Positions 35,476 to 44,305 of a stretch of 64,000 nucleotides of DNA are shown here, piece after piece. The translations under genes were made by a program, and so were the position numbers. This DNA is from Candidatus Thermoflexus tengchongensis (lineage in GTDB: Bacteria > Chloroflexota > Anaerolineae > Thermoflexales > Thermoflexaceae), in assembly GCA_016842085.1 (NCBI GenBank), contig JAEVEX010000010.1, forward strand, positions 1 to 64,000, written 5' to 3'. The notes under the pieces are model-generated. The model saw only the letters and a list, made by a program, of their open reading frames with translations. It was not told where the DNA came from and searched no databases. Positions within the stretch are counted from its first letter, which is position 1. Each line of letters starts with the position of its first letter.

Positions 35476-36657
35476 ATGGAAGCTTTGCCCCCTGAGGTGG
35501 TTCCACCGGTGATCCAGGAGCGTGTCTCCCCCCGTGCTCCTTCCACAGGAGCGCTGTGGATGGGGGTTGGGGCACTGGCGGGAGGCCTGTTGTTCAGCCT
35601 GTGGCTGGGCCTGGCGGCCCTGGCGGCGATGCTCCGGCTTCCGATCCCCGCTCCCGGATTGGCGGTGCTCGGCCTGCTCGTCGGAGGCGGGCTTTTCCGG
35701 GAAGGGATGCGGATCGCGCGGGGCGAGCCCGATGCCCCCTGGCCTGGAGCGGAGACCCGGGTCCTGGGGCGGACTTTGCTATTCCTTTTGATTTTGATCG
35801 GATGTGGGGCGATCGCAGAAGCTTTCGGCTCCCGGCTGCCGGTTCTGATCCTGCCGTTCCACGTGGGAGTGGCCGCCCTGGGGCCCTTTCTGGGGTTCAA
35901 CCTCCTGCGCTGGCGCCTGCACGCCCCATGGTCCCGTCGCGCCGGGTGGTGGGCGCTGGGCCTGGGAAGCCTCCTGGTCCCGGCGCTGGCTCTGTTCCTG
36001 GAAAGCATCGCGGGGGCCGTGCTGGTTCTGGTCATGCTGGTGTTGCGCATCCTTCTGGAAGGTCCCGGATTTTTCACCCGGTGGTTTCCCCAGGGATTTT
36101 CGCCCGAGCGGCTCTCGCGGCTCCCCGAGGGCCTGATGGCGGATCCATGGCTCTGGATCGGGATCCTGATCGGAGCCGCTGTCCTGGTTCCCGCGATGGA
36201 GGAAGCCCTCAAGGCCCTTCCCGCTGTGCTGCGGATGCGGGATCCGGCCGCCTCCGGAGTTTCGCTGATCCTGTATGGCGCGATGGGGGGAGCGGGCTTT
36301 GCCCTGGCGGAGAACATGTTGAGCTGGCAACCCGGCATCCCATGGACGTTCACGGCGATCGGCCGCCTGGGCGCGACCGCGCTCCACGTCCTGAATGGGG
36401 GGATGATGGGGTGGGCCTGGAGCCGCGTGCGCCGGGGTCGCTTCCTCGAGGGAGCAGGGGCGTATCTTTTCGCCTGGCTTCTCCATGGCCTCTGGAACGC
36501 GGGGGCCATCGTCATGAGCAGCACGTTCATCCTCCCGCTCTCGATCGAAGCGCGGGCCCTGACGCTCGTCCCGGCGCTGATCGGAATGGGGGTGGCGTTG
36601 CTTCTGGTGATCGGAGGGCTGGGATGGACGCTGCCGATGCTGGAGGAGGCGGAATGA
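35476..36657 (+). CDS. PrsW-like intramembrane metalloprotease
   Basis: A 393 aa multi-pass membrane protein starting 5 nt after the DsbA-cyclophilin gene. The PrsW/CPBP-type motifs are present: EE in VPAMEEALKALP, GAGFALAENML, LHVLNGGMMGWAW and WLLHGLWNAGA with the conserved His residues. PrsW in Bacillus cleaves the anti-sigma factor RsiW at site 1. Its target here is unknown. Close spacing suggests an operon with the putative selenoprotein and the downstream transporter. Confidence 0.82.
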   Translation: MEALPPEVVPPVIQERVSPRAPSTGALWMGVGALAGGLLFSLWLGLAALAAMLRLPIPAPGLAVLGLLVGGGLFREGMRIARGEPDAPWPGAETRVLGRTLLFLLILIGCGAIAEAFGSRLPVLILPFHVGVAALGPFLGFNLLRWRLHAPWSRRAGWWALGLGSLLVPALALFLESIAGAVLVLVMLVLRILLEGPGFFTRWFPQGFSPERLSRLPEGLMADPWLWIGILIGAAVLVPAMEEALKALPAVLRMRDPAASGVSLILYGAMGGAGFALAENMLSWQPGIPWTFTAIGRLGATALHVLNGGMMGWAWSRVRRGRFLEGAGAYLFAWLLHGLWNAGAIVMSSTFILPLSIEARALTLVPALIGMGVALLLVIGGLGWTLPMLEEAE

Positions 36658-37991
36658 ATCCCATGCGGGTCTGGCGGGATTGGCGAATCCGATCGGCGCG
36701 GCTTCGGGCCTCCCTGGTCTCACCAGAGGGGGCCCGGGATCCCCATCTCCGTCGGAATTTCATCGCGGGGGTGGTGAACGGAACGCTTTTCATCTTCGCC
36801 GAGACCATCCTGGATCCCAATCTGGTGCTGGTCTGGTTCCTTTCCCGCCTGGGCGCCCCCAATTTCCTGCTGGCGCTGGTCTCCCCGATGCGGGATGGGT
36901 TGTGGTTCCTCCCGCAATTGCTGGTTTCCCGGTGGATGCGCCATCAGGTCTACTATATGGGCCTCTATCGGTGGATGGCCCTGGTGCGCGCCCTCGGGGC
37001 CTTCGCCATGGCGCTGGGGGTCTGGCTGGCCGCCCCGCATCCAGCGGGTATGCTCCTTGCCTTCTTTATTCCATATTTCGTGATCTCCCTGGCCTCCGGG
37101 ATCTCCGGTTTGCCCTTTATGGAGATCGTGGGCAAGACCATCCCACCCCGCCAGCGCGGGGTGTTCTTCGCGGCCCGGCTCTTTTTCGGCGGGCTCCTGG
37201 GGCTGGCTGCGAGCGGAATGGTTCGCCTGCTCCTCCAGGAGCAGGCCGGCCTGTCCTTCCCCCACAACGTTGCCCTTCTGTTCCTCATCTTCGCTGTGTT
37301 TACCTCCATCGGGATGGCGGTTTTCGCCATGGTCGTGGAACCGCCCAGCCCCGCGCCGGATGGACGCGCTCCCCTCCCGCCGTGGCGGGAGGCCATCCGG
37401 ACCCTGTGGCGACGAACTTCTTATCGTCTCTTTCTGGGAGCCCGGATCGCCCTGATGTGGGCGGCCATCGCCACGCCGTTCTTCACCGCCTATGCGGTCC
37501 GGGAGCTGAGGGTGCCGGACGCGATGATCGGGCTCTATCTGGGTTTCAACGTTGGAGCCTCTCTGGTTTCAAACGTGCTGTGGAGCTGGATGAGCCTCCG
37601 CCGGGGGCACCGGGCCGTGCTGGAGGGGGCCACCCTGTGCGGCCTGCTGAGCGCGCTGTGGGCGCTGCTCGTTGGTCCCTTGAGCAGGCCCTGGCCCGGT
37701 CTGTCCGGCTGGCTGATGCTTCTGGTGTTTGTTCTGAGCGGGGCCTATGCCTCCGGGGCGGCCATTGGGGGAATGTCCATGCTGCTGGAGATCGCCCCGG
37801 GCCACGACCGGCCGCTCACGATCGGCCTCACGAACACCCTCCTGGGGATCGCCCTGCTCTCCACGTCCACGGGAGGCCTGATCGCCGATCTCATCGGGTA
37901 TCGGGGGTTGTTCGCCCTCTCCTTCGGGTTCTATACGCTGGCCCTTGTGTTGTTGTGGGGGCTGAAGCGAGCGATGGAACCGGCCGCGTGA
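36654..37991 (+). CDS. MFS-like membrane transporter
   Basis: A 445 aa protein whose ATG overlaps the previous stop (ATGA). It has about twelve hydrophobic segments, a central cytoplasmic loop with PPSPAPDGRAPLPPWR, and helices such as FFAARLFFGGLLGLAASG and PLTIGLTNTLLGIALLSTS, consistent with the major facilitator superfamily. It lacks a clear sugar-transporter signature. The substrate cannot be assigned. It is translationally coupled to the PrsW-like protease. Confidence 0.75.
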   Translation: MNPMRVWRDWRIRSARLRASLVSPEGARDPHLRRNFIAGVVNGTLFIFAETILDPNLVLVWFLSRLGAPNFLLALVSPMRDGLWFLPQLLVSRWMRHQVYYMGLYRWMALVRALGAFAMALGVWLAAPHPAGMLLAFFIPYFVISLASGISGLPFMEIVGKTIPPRQRGVFFAARLFFGGLLGLAASGMVRLLLQEQAGLSFPHNVALLFLIFAVFTSIGMAVFAMVVEPPSPAPDGRAPLPPWREAIRTLWRRTSYRLFLGARIALMWAAIATPFFTAYAVRELRVPDAMIGLYLGFNVGASLVSNVLWSWMSLRRGHRAVLEGATLCGLLSALWALLVGPLSRPWPGLSGWLMLLVFVLSGAYASGAAIGGMSMLLEIAPGHDRPLTIGLTNTLLGIALLSTSTGGLIADLIGYRGLFALSFGFYTLALVLLWGLKRAMEPAA

Positions 37992-38099
37992 GTTCAGGGG
38001 GGTGCGAATGGGTTCCGATTGGGAAGGCCGGATGACCGTCTCCCGGGTCTTTTGGGCCACCGCGAGGGGGAGCAAAACCCCAGGGGGAAATCCGGTGGA

Positions 38100-40202
38100 T
38101 CACCGGAGCTTCCACACCTGCACGATCCCGCTCCGGAAACCCAGCGTTAGCTGTGTGCCATCCGGGGAAAAGGCCAGGCTGTAAAGGGCATCGTCTTCCT
38201 TCGCCCACCGAAGCCGTTCCGTCCCCTCCGGGATCGCCCACAGGACCAGCCGGCCTCCCGCGTCCCCGGCGGCCAGAAGCCGGCCGTCGGGCGAGAACGC
38301 CAGCGCCCGCACCGGCTTTGAACCCACCGTCAGGGTTCGGCGTTCATAGCGGGCCGTCGCGTCCCAGAGCCGCACGGTCCCATCCTCCAGCCCCGCGGCC
38401 AGATAGCGCCCATCGGGCGAGAAGGCCACCCGGTAAATCCGCACCTCATAGGCCGTCAGAAGCTGGCTCTGACCGCCCGTGGCCGTTTCCCACCCAAGAT
38501 GCAACGCCCCGTCTCCCCCCGCGGAAACCAGCGTTTGCCCATCGGGCGAGAAGGCCACATCCCAGACCTCTGCGGCGTGTCCTTCCAGGCGCATCCGCTC
38601 CTGACCCTGAGCGACATCCCACACCCGCACCGTCCGATCCCATGAGGCAGAAGCCAGCAGCCGGCTATCCGGCGAGAACGCCACGCCCCGCACCGGGCCC
38701 TCATGCCCGGTCAGGATGCGATCCGTGATCCATCCGCCTTTGGGGATCTGGCGATAGAGCCGGATGTGGCCATCCGCCAGCCCTGCTGCGAGCCATCGAC
38801 CGTCCGGTGAGAAGGCCAGGCTCAACCCATCGGCGATCCGAAGCGGAAGGTGCCACCGGGAGCGTCCCGAATCCAGATCATAAAGCCGAACCCGCGCGCC
38901 CTCCACCACCCCCAGCGTCTCCCCGTCCGGCGAGAAGCCGAGATCCCAGATGGGCATCAGCCGGGGGAAGAACCGGTAGCGTTCAGCGCCCGTCGCCACC
39001 TCCCAGATCTGCACCAGCGGCATGATAGAAGCCCGATCTGCCTGTTCCTCTCCCTGAAAGGCCAGCCATCGGCCGTCAGGGGAAAAGACCAGCTGAAGAG
39101 GCCATAACCCTTCGGGGATGCCAGAAGGGAACGCTCGCTCCTCCCCTGTTTTCAGGTCCAGCAGGAAGAGCCCTAACGGTGCCCCTTTCACCCAGGCCAG
39201 GGTGGATCCGTCTGGGGAGAAGGCGGCGGGCCCGCCCGCTCCGGACCAGCGGATCTCGCCGGTCGCTCGGGCCACGATATCCACGGATCCGCCATACTGG
39301 ATGGCCAGCCATCGCTGATCGGCGGAGAGCAGCACCTGGCGGATCCGCGCGCCGGGGCGCTGCCACAGGATCTCCTCCGCGCCGGTGGAAGGATCCAGCG
39401 CTCGAACGGTCCCGTCCGCGCGGCCCACGATCACCCGATGCCCATCGGAGATCCATATCGGTGGGACCACGCTGGGGATGGTGGCCTGCACCTGTGCGCT
39501 GGCCACATCGACCAGGAGCAGATCTTCCGTGGGGGAGCACCGGATACGGAGCGGATCGAGCCACTCCGGGCTTGGGCATGTAACCAGCAATGTCCCATCC
39601 GGGGAGAAAGTCAGGGGAACACGACCCGGAAGCTCCCGGATCTCCCATCCGCTCATCGGATCCAGCAATCGAACGAAGCCCTCCTGATGGCCGGCGGCCA
39701 GCCGTCGAGTGCCTGGGGCCATCGCCAGGCCGAAGCCCGGCATATCGCTTCGGGACCAGCGCTCCCGGCGGGAGGGGATCTCCCAGGCCTTCAGGGTTCC
39801 ATCCTCCAGCCGGCCGATCAGGAGCTCCCCATCCGCTGTGAAGGCCAGCTCCTGGAGGCGCTCCTCCACGGTGAAGAACGCCAGGAGCCGGAGGGAAGGG
39901 AAATGATAGACATAGAGGCGATTGGAAGAGGCCAGCGCCAGCCACGGACGACGAGGAGACCAGGCCATGCGCAGCGGGTAGTCATGGAAACCCCACTGGA
40001 AGAGAGGGGTCGGCTGAAGCGGGGGCTCTGGAGAGGCCGGGGCGGACACGGGCGGGGCGAAGGGGCTTTCACCGATGAGAGGGGTGGGAACGGACGCTGG
40101 GGGGAACGCCGGCCCCCCGGGCGCTCGCTGGCAGAGGGCCAGCAGTTCGACGGTCCATACGAAGGCCATAATCCCCCGAGCGATCGAGCCATTGCGGAGC
40201 AT
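38100..40202 (-). CDS. WD40-repeat beta-propeller protein
   Basis: A 700 aa protein with an N-terminal hydrophobic segment (IMAFVWTVELLALC) and Pro-rich linker, so probably exported or anchored outside. About a dozen repeats carry the FSPDGxxLA signature (VFSPDGRWLAF, AFSPDGRYLAAG, AFSPDGRLLAAG). The last five are the most regular and probably form the second of two propellers. Typical role is a protein-binding scaffold. No enzymatic domain is seen. It is monocistronic, with a possible -10 box TATACT on the minus strand near 40360. Confidence 0.9.
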   Translation of the reverse strand: MLRNGSIARGIMAFVWTVELLALCQRAPGGPAFPPASVPTPLIGESPFAPPVSAPASPEPPLQPTPLFQWGFHDYPLRMAWSPRRPWLALASSNRLYVYHFPSLRLLAFFTVEERLQELAFTADGELLIGRLEDGTLKAWEIPSRRERWSRSDMPGFGLAMAPGTRRLAAGHQEGFVRLLDPMSGWEIRELPGRVPLTFSPDGTLLVTCPSPEWLDPLRIRCSPTEDLLLVDVASAQVQATIPSVVPPIWISDGHRVIVGRADGTVRALDPSTGAEEILWQRPGARIRQVLLSADQRWLAIQYGGSVDIVARATGEIRWSGAGGPAAFSPDGSTLAWVKGAPLGLFLLDLKTGEERAFPSGIPEGLWPLQLVFSPDGRWLAFQGEEQADRASIMPLVQIWEVATGAERYRFFPRLMPIWDLGFSPDGETLGVVEGARVRLYDLDSGRSRWHLPLRIADGLSLAFSPDGRWLAAGLADGHIRLYRQIPKGGWITDRILTGHEGPVRGVAFSPDSRLLASASWDRTVRVWDVAQGQERMRLEGHAAEVWDVAFSPDGQTLVSAGGDGALHLGWETATGGQSQLLTAYEVRIYRVAFSPDGRYLAAGLEDGTVRLWDATARYERRTLTVGSKPVRALAFSPDGRLLAAGDAGGRLVLWAIPEGTERLRWAKEDDALYSLAFSPDGTQLTLGFRSGIVQVWKLR

Positions 40203-40626
40203 CCCGGCTTCCTTTCCCTGTCATCGCCCGGCGATCCCCCTGCTTCGACGGGATTCCATGGCCTCGTCTGGAAGGGTGGGGGAGGGCGAGCAAGATCGTC
40301 TCCAGAATAGGGGATCCTTCGCTTCCTGGAAGACGGGAAGCCTCGCCCCCTCTTTCAGTATAGCCCGCGGGTTCTTCATGGGGACGATGGCCATCCCAAC
40401 CCCGGGGAATGGGAGGCAGGGTGGCAGGGGCAGTCACCGGGCTTATTCCTCAAGACCATGCTTTCTTTTCCCACGGCTGAGGCTTTCCATCCGGGAGACA
40501 GGAAGGAGAGCATAGTCCCCTGGGGAAGCCCGCTGCGCACCCCCCCCATGGGGATGATAAGCGCATTGAAAAGCCCTGTTCCCACGGCGATAGGGGCCGT
40601 GGGCGGGGGAAAGGGAGCAGGTGGGC
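40203..40626. other. 424 nt region between WD40 and ferredoxin oxidoreductase genes
   Basis: No gene is seen. The region contains CCCACGGC (40581-40588) with GCCGTGGG (40596-40603), a hairpin just after the end of the minus-strand oxidoreductase operon that may end its transcription. It also contains the promoter region of the WD40 gene. Confidence 0.4.
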
Positions 40627-41190
40627 TTATCCAGGCATAGCCGGTGTGAAAGCCGCCTGGGCGGCGCGAGCCCCCTCTTGCAGGGCCCGGATATTCCGCT
40701 CGATCAGATGCCGATGGCGCCCGGGCATGTGCTCCCGGAGCGCATGCTCCACCTGCTCCAGTGTCAGCACCGGGAGCCGGGCCAGCAATGCGCCGACCAG
40801 GATCATATTCGCCAGGCGTCGATCCCCCAGGGCTTCGGCCATCTCGTTCGCCGGGAGAGCCACCACCTCCACATCGGTCCGCTCCGCCGCCCGCCCGGCC
40901 ATGGAGGCGTTCACCACCAGAACGCCTCCGGGTTGCACCAGGGGTTCATATTTATCGAGCGATGGCCGGTTCATCACGATGGCGGCGCGGGGATGGCGGA
41001 CCAGTGGGGAGCCGATCTCTTCGTCTGAAATGATCACCGTGCAGTTCGCGGTGCCCCCCCGCATCTCCGGCCCATAGGAGGGGAACCACGTCACGTTCTT
41101 CCCGGCATCCATTGCGGCATAGGCGAGGATCTGCCCCGCGAACAGGATCCCCTGCCCGCCGAACCCGGCGATGATGATTTCCACCTGCAT
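40627..41190 (-). CDS. korC: 2-oxoacid:ferredoxin oxidoreductase, gamma subunit
   Basis: ATG 41190 gives 187 aa starting MQVEIIIAGFGGQGILFAGQ, the hallmark gamma-subunit glycine motif, followed by TWFPSYGPEMRGGTANC, which is typical of 2-oxoglutarate oxidoreductases. It belongs to a complex that oxidatively decarboxylates 2-oxoacids to acyl-CoA and reduces ferredoxin. It is last in a four-gene minus-strand operon. A 188 nt spacer separates it from the beta gene. Confidence 0.92.
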   Translation of the reverse strand: MQVEIIIAGFGGQGILFAGQILAYAAMDAGKNVTWFPSYGPEMRGGTANCTVIISDEEIGSPLVRHPRAAIVMNRPSLDKYEPLVQPGGVLVVNASMAGRAAERTDVEVVALPANEMAEALGDRRLANMILVGALLARLPVLTLEQVEHALREHMPGRHRHLIERNIRALQEGARAAQAAFTPAMPG

Positions 41191-41378
41191 CGACGCGCCT
41201 CCGATCATGGATCTCCAGCAGCCATCATCCTGGGGGTCAGGGATCGCCTCCAGCGGCTCCCCACCCCGAAAAACTATAGACGTATGCGGGCGGCCCGGGG
41301 ATGGCAAAGCGACCTCGCCGCCCTCGAGCCTGGCCGATGAGGGGGCCAGCTGCGCACTTCCTGTTTCAAAACAGGATG

Positions 41379-42167
41379 CTACACCCGTAATCCTTTCAAC
41401 TCGGGAACGACCTTGAATTCCCCCAGCGGGAAGACGGGAATCATCATCTCCTCCACCCATTGCATCGCTTCGATCGGTGACAGCCCCCAGTTGGTGGGGC
41501 AGGTGGAGAGCAGCTCCACGAAGGAGAAGCCCAGCCCGCGCACCTGGGCCTCGAAGGCCATGCGGATCGCTTTCTTCGCCAGGCGGATGTTCCGGGGATC
41601 GTGGAGGCTGCGCCGCGCCACATAGCTGGGCCCCTCCAGGGTGGCCAGCATCTCCGCCATCCGGATCGGGAAGCCGCTGCGGCGCACATCCCGCCCATTC
41701 GGCGTCGTGGTCGTTCGCTGGCCCGGGATGGTGGTGGGTGCCATCTGGCCGCCCGTCATCCCGTAGTTGGCGTTGTTGATGAAGATCACCGTGATGTTCT
41801 CCCCGCGCGCGGCTGTGTGGATGATCTCCCCCATCCCGATGGAAGCCAGATCGCCATCGCCCTGGTAAGTGAAAACGATGCGGTCGGGCAGCATCCGTTT
41901 GATCCCCGTAGCCATCGCGGGTGCCCGGCCATGGGGGGCCTCCACGAAATCCACATCAAAGTAGTTGTAAGCGAAGACCGAGCACCCCACGGAGGCCACC
42001 CCGATGGTGCGCTCCCGCAGGCCCATTTCCTCCAGGACCTCAGCGATCAGGCGATGGGCCACGCCATGGGTGCATCCCGGGCAGTAGTGAGTGTGCACCT
42101 CGATCAGGATGCGAGGGCGCTCATAGACCTTCTCATAAGTTGTCTCCGGCGCGATTGCGGTCACCAT
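41379..42167 (-). CDS. korB: 2-oxoacid:ferredoxin oxidoreductase, beta subunit
   Basis: I chose ATG 42167 ([20 protein letters not shown]), 262 aa. It has HYCPGCTHG and GCSVF for the iron-sulfur cluster, and the thiamine-pyrophosphate motif [14 protein letters not shown] through [12 protein letters not shown]. This is the catalytic TPP-binding half of the enzyme. Upstream is korA; the order ferredoxin-alpha-beta-gamma is common for KorDABC. Confidence 0.94.
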   Translation of the reverse strand: MVTAIAPETTYEKVYERPRILIEVHTHYCPGCTHGVAHRLIAEVLEEMGLRERTIGVASVGCSVFAYNYFDVDFVEAPHGRAPAMATGIKRMLPDRIVFTYQGDGDLASIGMGEIIHTAARGENITVIFINNANYGMTGGQMAPTTIPGQRTTTTPNGRDVRRSGFPIRMAEMLATLEGPSYVARRSLHDPRNIRLAKKAIRMAFEAQVRGLGFSFVELLSTCPTNWGLSPIEAMQWVEEMMIPVFPLGEFKVVPELKGLRV

Positions 42168-42262
42168 CTCGGCATCCCCCTGTTGCAGACTTCGGGTTTC
42201 AGGGAGGGAGGCGGGCGGCGAGGCCGCCCGCCCCACCCATCCGGCATGAGTCGCTCGATCCT

Positions 42263-43375
42263 TTACCGCGCGAGACTCCATCGCTGGAACCAGGCCTCCC
42301 GCGGATCCTCCTCCAGGCGCGGTGGCTGTCGGACGACCCGGCGGATCTCCTCCAGGATCTCGTCCGGGAAGGGCACCACGCCGCCCATCCGGCCATAGAA
42401 AGCCACCGGGACACGTCGGGCGACCGCCAGCATCACATCCTCCAGCATCTGGCCCGCATTCATCTCCACCACCAGAAACGCCCGGGCCTGCCGGCAGAGC
42501 GCCTCAATGGCCGCATAAGGGAAGGGACTGAGGGTGATCGGCCGCAACAATCCCACCCGGATCCCTTCCGCGCGGGCGGCTCGCACCGCAGAGAGCGCCA
42601 CCCGCCCGGCGATCCCGAATCCCACCACCACGATCTCTGCGTCGTCCAGGTAATATTCCCGGTAGCGCACCTCATGGGCCTGGATCTGACGCCATCGCTC
42701 CAGCAGACGCTGATTGGTCTTTTCCTCCTCGTAAGGGTCCAGGTAGATGGAGGTCAGAACACGCCGGGGGCGGCCCTGAGCGCCCGTTACCGCCCACTCC
42801 GGCCGGGTCCGGGGAACCTCCCGCATCGGCGGCAGCTCGGCGGGCTCCATCATCTGTCCGATGCTCCCATCCGTCAGCACCACCGCGATCGTCCGGTATT
42901 TCTCCGCCAGATCGAAGGCCAGAACCGTGAGATCGATCGCCTCCTGAACGGTCGCAGGAGCCAGGGTGATCACCCGATAGTCCCCATGGCCACCGCCGCG
43001 GACGATCTGGTGGTAGTCGCCCTGGGAGGGGGCAATGTTCCCCAGGCCAGGGCCGCCGCGCATCACATCAATGATCACGCAGGGGACCTCCGTGCCGGCA
43101 ATATAGGAGAGGCCCTCCATCATCAGGCTGATCCCGGGGCCGGAGGAGGAAGTCATCACCCGGGCGCCGGTGCACGCGGCCCCATAGACCATGTTGATGG
43201 CTGCGATCTCGCTTTCCGCCTGGACGAACACCCGGCCCAGCTCCGGCATGCGTCGGGCCATGTATTCCAGCAGCTCCGTCTGGGGCGTGATCGGATAGCC
43301 GAAGTAAGCCTCCACACCGGCCCGGATGGCTGCCTCGGCCATCGCCTCGTTGCCCTTGAGTAACTCCCGCGGCAT
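42263..43375 (-). CDS. korA: 2-oxoacid:ferredoxin oxidoreductase, alpha subunit
   Basis: ATG 43375, behind AAGGAGGCAATC, gives 370 aa. It starts [20 protein letters not shown] with the signature [17 protein letters not shown], then [16 protein letters not shown] and the C-terminal [19 protein letters not shown] domain. Together with the other subunits it forms the KGOR/VOR-type enzyme. The most probable substrate is 2-oxoglutarate, but branched-chain 2-oxoacids cannot be excluded. Confidence 0.94.
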   Translation of the reverse strand: MPRELLKGNEAMAEAAIRAGVEAYFGYPITPQTELLEYMARRMPELGRVFVQAESEIAAINMVYGAACTGARVMTSSSGPGISLMMEGLSYIAGTEVPCVIIDVMRGGPGLGNIAPSQGDYHQIVRGGGHGDYRVITLAPATVQEAIDLTVLAFDLAEKYRTIAVVLTDGSIGQMMEPAELPPMREVPRTRPEWAVTGAQGRPRRVLTSIYLDPYEEEKTNQRLLERWRQIQAHEVRYREYYLDDAEIVVVGFGIAGRVALSAVRAARAEGIRVGLLRPITLSPFPYAAIEALCRQARAFLVVEMNAGQMLEDVMLAVARRVPVAFYGRMGGVVPFPDEILEEIRRVVRQPPRLEEDPREAWFQRWSLAR

Positions 43376-43385
43376 GATTGCCTCC

Positions 43386-43640
43386 TTACGCCAGAGAAGG
43401 AGCTCGCTGTGCCCGGACAGGCGCCTGCCGGTAAACGGTAATGGCCCCCTCCGGACACACCACCGCGCATACCTCACAACCGGTGCATCGCTCCGGGTCC
43501 ACCAGCTGTGCCGGGTGATAGCCCTTCGGCGTCAGGCGATCCCAGGCCAGCCCCAGCACCTGCTGGGGGCAGAAGTGCACGCAAAGCTCGCAACCCTTGC
43601 AGAACCGCTCGTCGACCGTGATCCACCCTTTGACCGACAT
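43386..43640 (-). CDS. korD: Ferredoxin-type delta subunit, two [4Fe-4S] clusters
   Basis: ATG 43640, behind AGGAGGCTTCC, gives 84 aa. It has two CxxCxxCxxxC motifs: [12 protein letters not shown] and [12 protein letters not shown]. It relays electrons from the TPP site to soluble ferredoxin. It is the first gene of the operon, 10 nt before korA. Confidence 0.94.
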   Translation of the reverse strand: MSVKGWITVDERFCKGCELCVHFCPQQVLGLAWDRLTPKGYHPAQLVDPERCTGCEVCAVVCPEGAITVYRQAPVRAQRAPSLA

Positions 43641-44068
43641 GGAAGCCTCCTGGAAGGGATAACCCCAGGCCGCCTTTCCCCGGGTTGGGGAATGGGAACA
43701 GGCGTCTTCGACACCCCCCTCCCCAGCCCGAAGGACCCCATCGAGGAAGGTGTCCGAACAGCATGCCATGCCCGAACAAGCGTTCGGATGGCATCGGAGA
43801 GGGGCCTCGATCCTGCGGCGCGCTCAGAACGGCAGGGAAGTGGGGACGTCCAGCGGTGGAGGAAGACAGTGGTTCGGGGAAGGGGTCGGGTGAGGAATAT
43901 AAAAGAATCCCTTCGCTCGATCGCTCGCCACCGGCCCGAAAGCCAGGGTTCCGGAAGGCGGAGGATCGAGCCCACGAGAAGGATCCTGTTCCGAATCCTG
44001 GGCTCGTCCTTCCGTCGGGCGCGGATCATAGCATAAGGGGTGCGTCTTCCACATTTCCACCCTCATTA

Positions 44069-44096
44069 ATTATAAACGAAATTCGTGAAAAGTCGA
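44069..44096 (-). promoter_or_regulatory. Promoter for the kor operon
   Basis: On the minus strand TCGACT (44096-44091) and TATAAT (44074-44069) are 16 nt apart. The -10 is perfect and the -35 matches at 4 of 6. It would give a leader of about 420 nt before korD. Confidence 0.5.
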
Positions 44097-44222
44097 ATTG
44101 AAGCCGGCAAAAGGGAGATTATTTCGATGAAAATGATGATCGAAAATCAGGGGGATGTATCTTCGGTGTGCTCTCCCATAGAAGAAACCCCTGATGCCCG
44201 ATTCAGATCCCATCCGATGCGA

Positions 44223-44250
44223 GTAGGGCAACTGCTTGCAGTTGCCCTAC
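44223..44250. repeat. 28 bp palindrome, family P2, copy 2
   Basis: The arms GTAGGGCAACTGC and GCAGTTGCCCTAC surround TT. Read on the opposite strand it is identical to the copy at 27724-27751. It is intergenic, 55 nt beyond the stop of the minus-strand glycosyltransferase, without a T-tract. Confidence 0.9.
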
Positions 44251-44305
44251 GGGGAACGCGGTTGTCGTATTAAGGGGCTATCGGGGGAGAGAAGCCCAGG
44301 GATCT

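Larger units (their letters stand above)
43641..44305. other. 665 nt region upstream of the kor operon, with an AT-rich island
   Basis: The part 44050-44220 is clearly richer in A and T than its surroundings. A minus-strand promoter lies there, and a palindrome of family P2 at 44223-44250. A plus-strand frame from ATG 44127 behind AAAAGGGAG could encode a 48 aa peptide that ends through the palindrome, VGQLLAVAL; it has no family match and I do not call it a gene. No other gene is seen. Confidence 0.45.
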
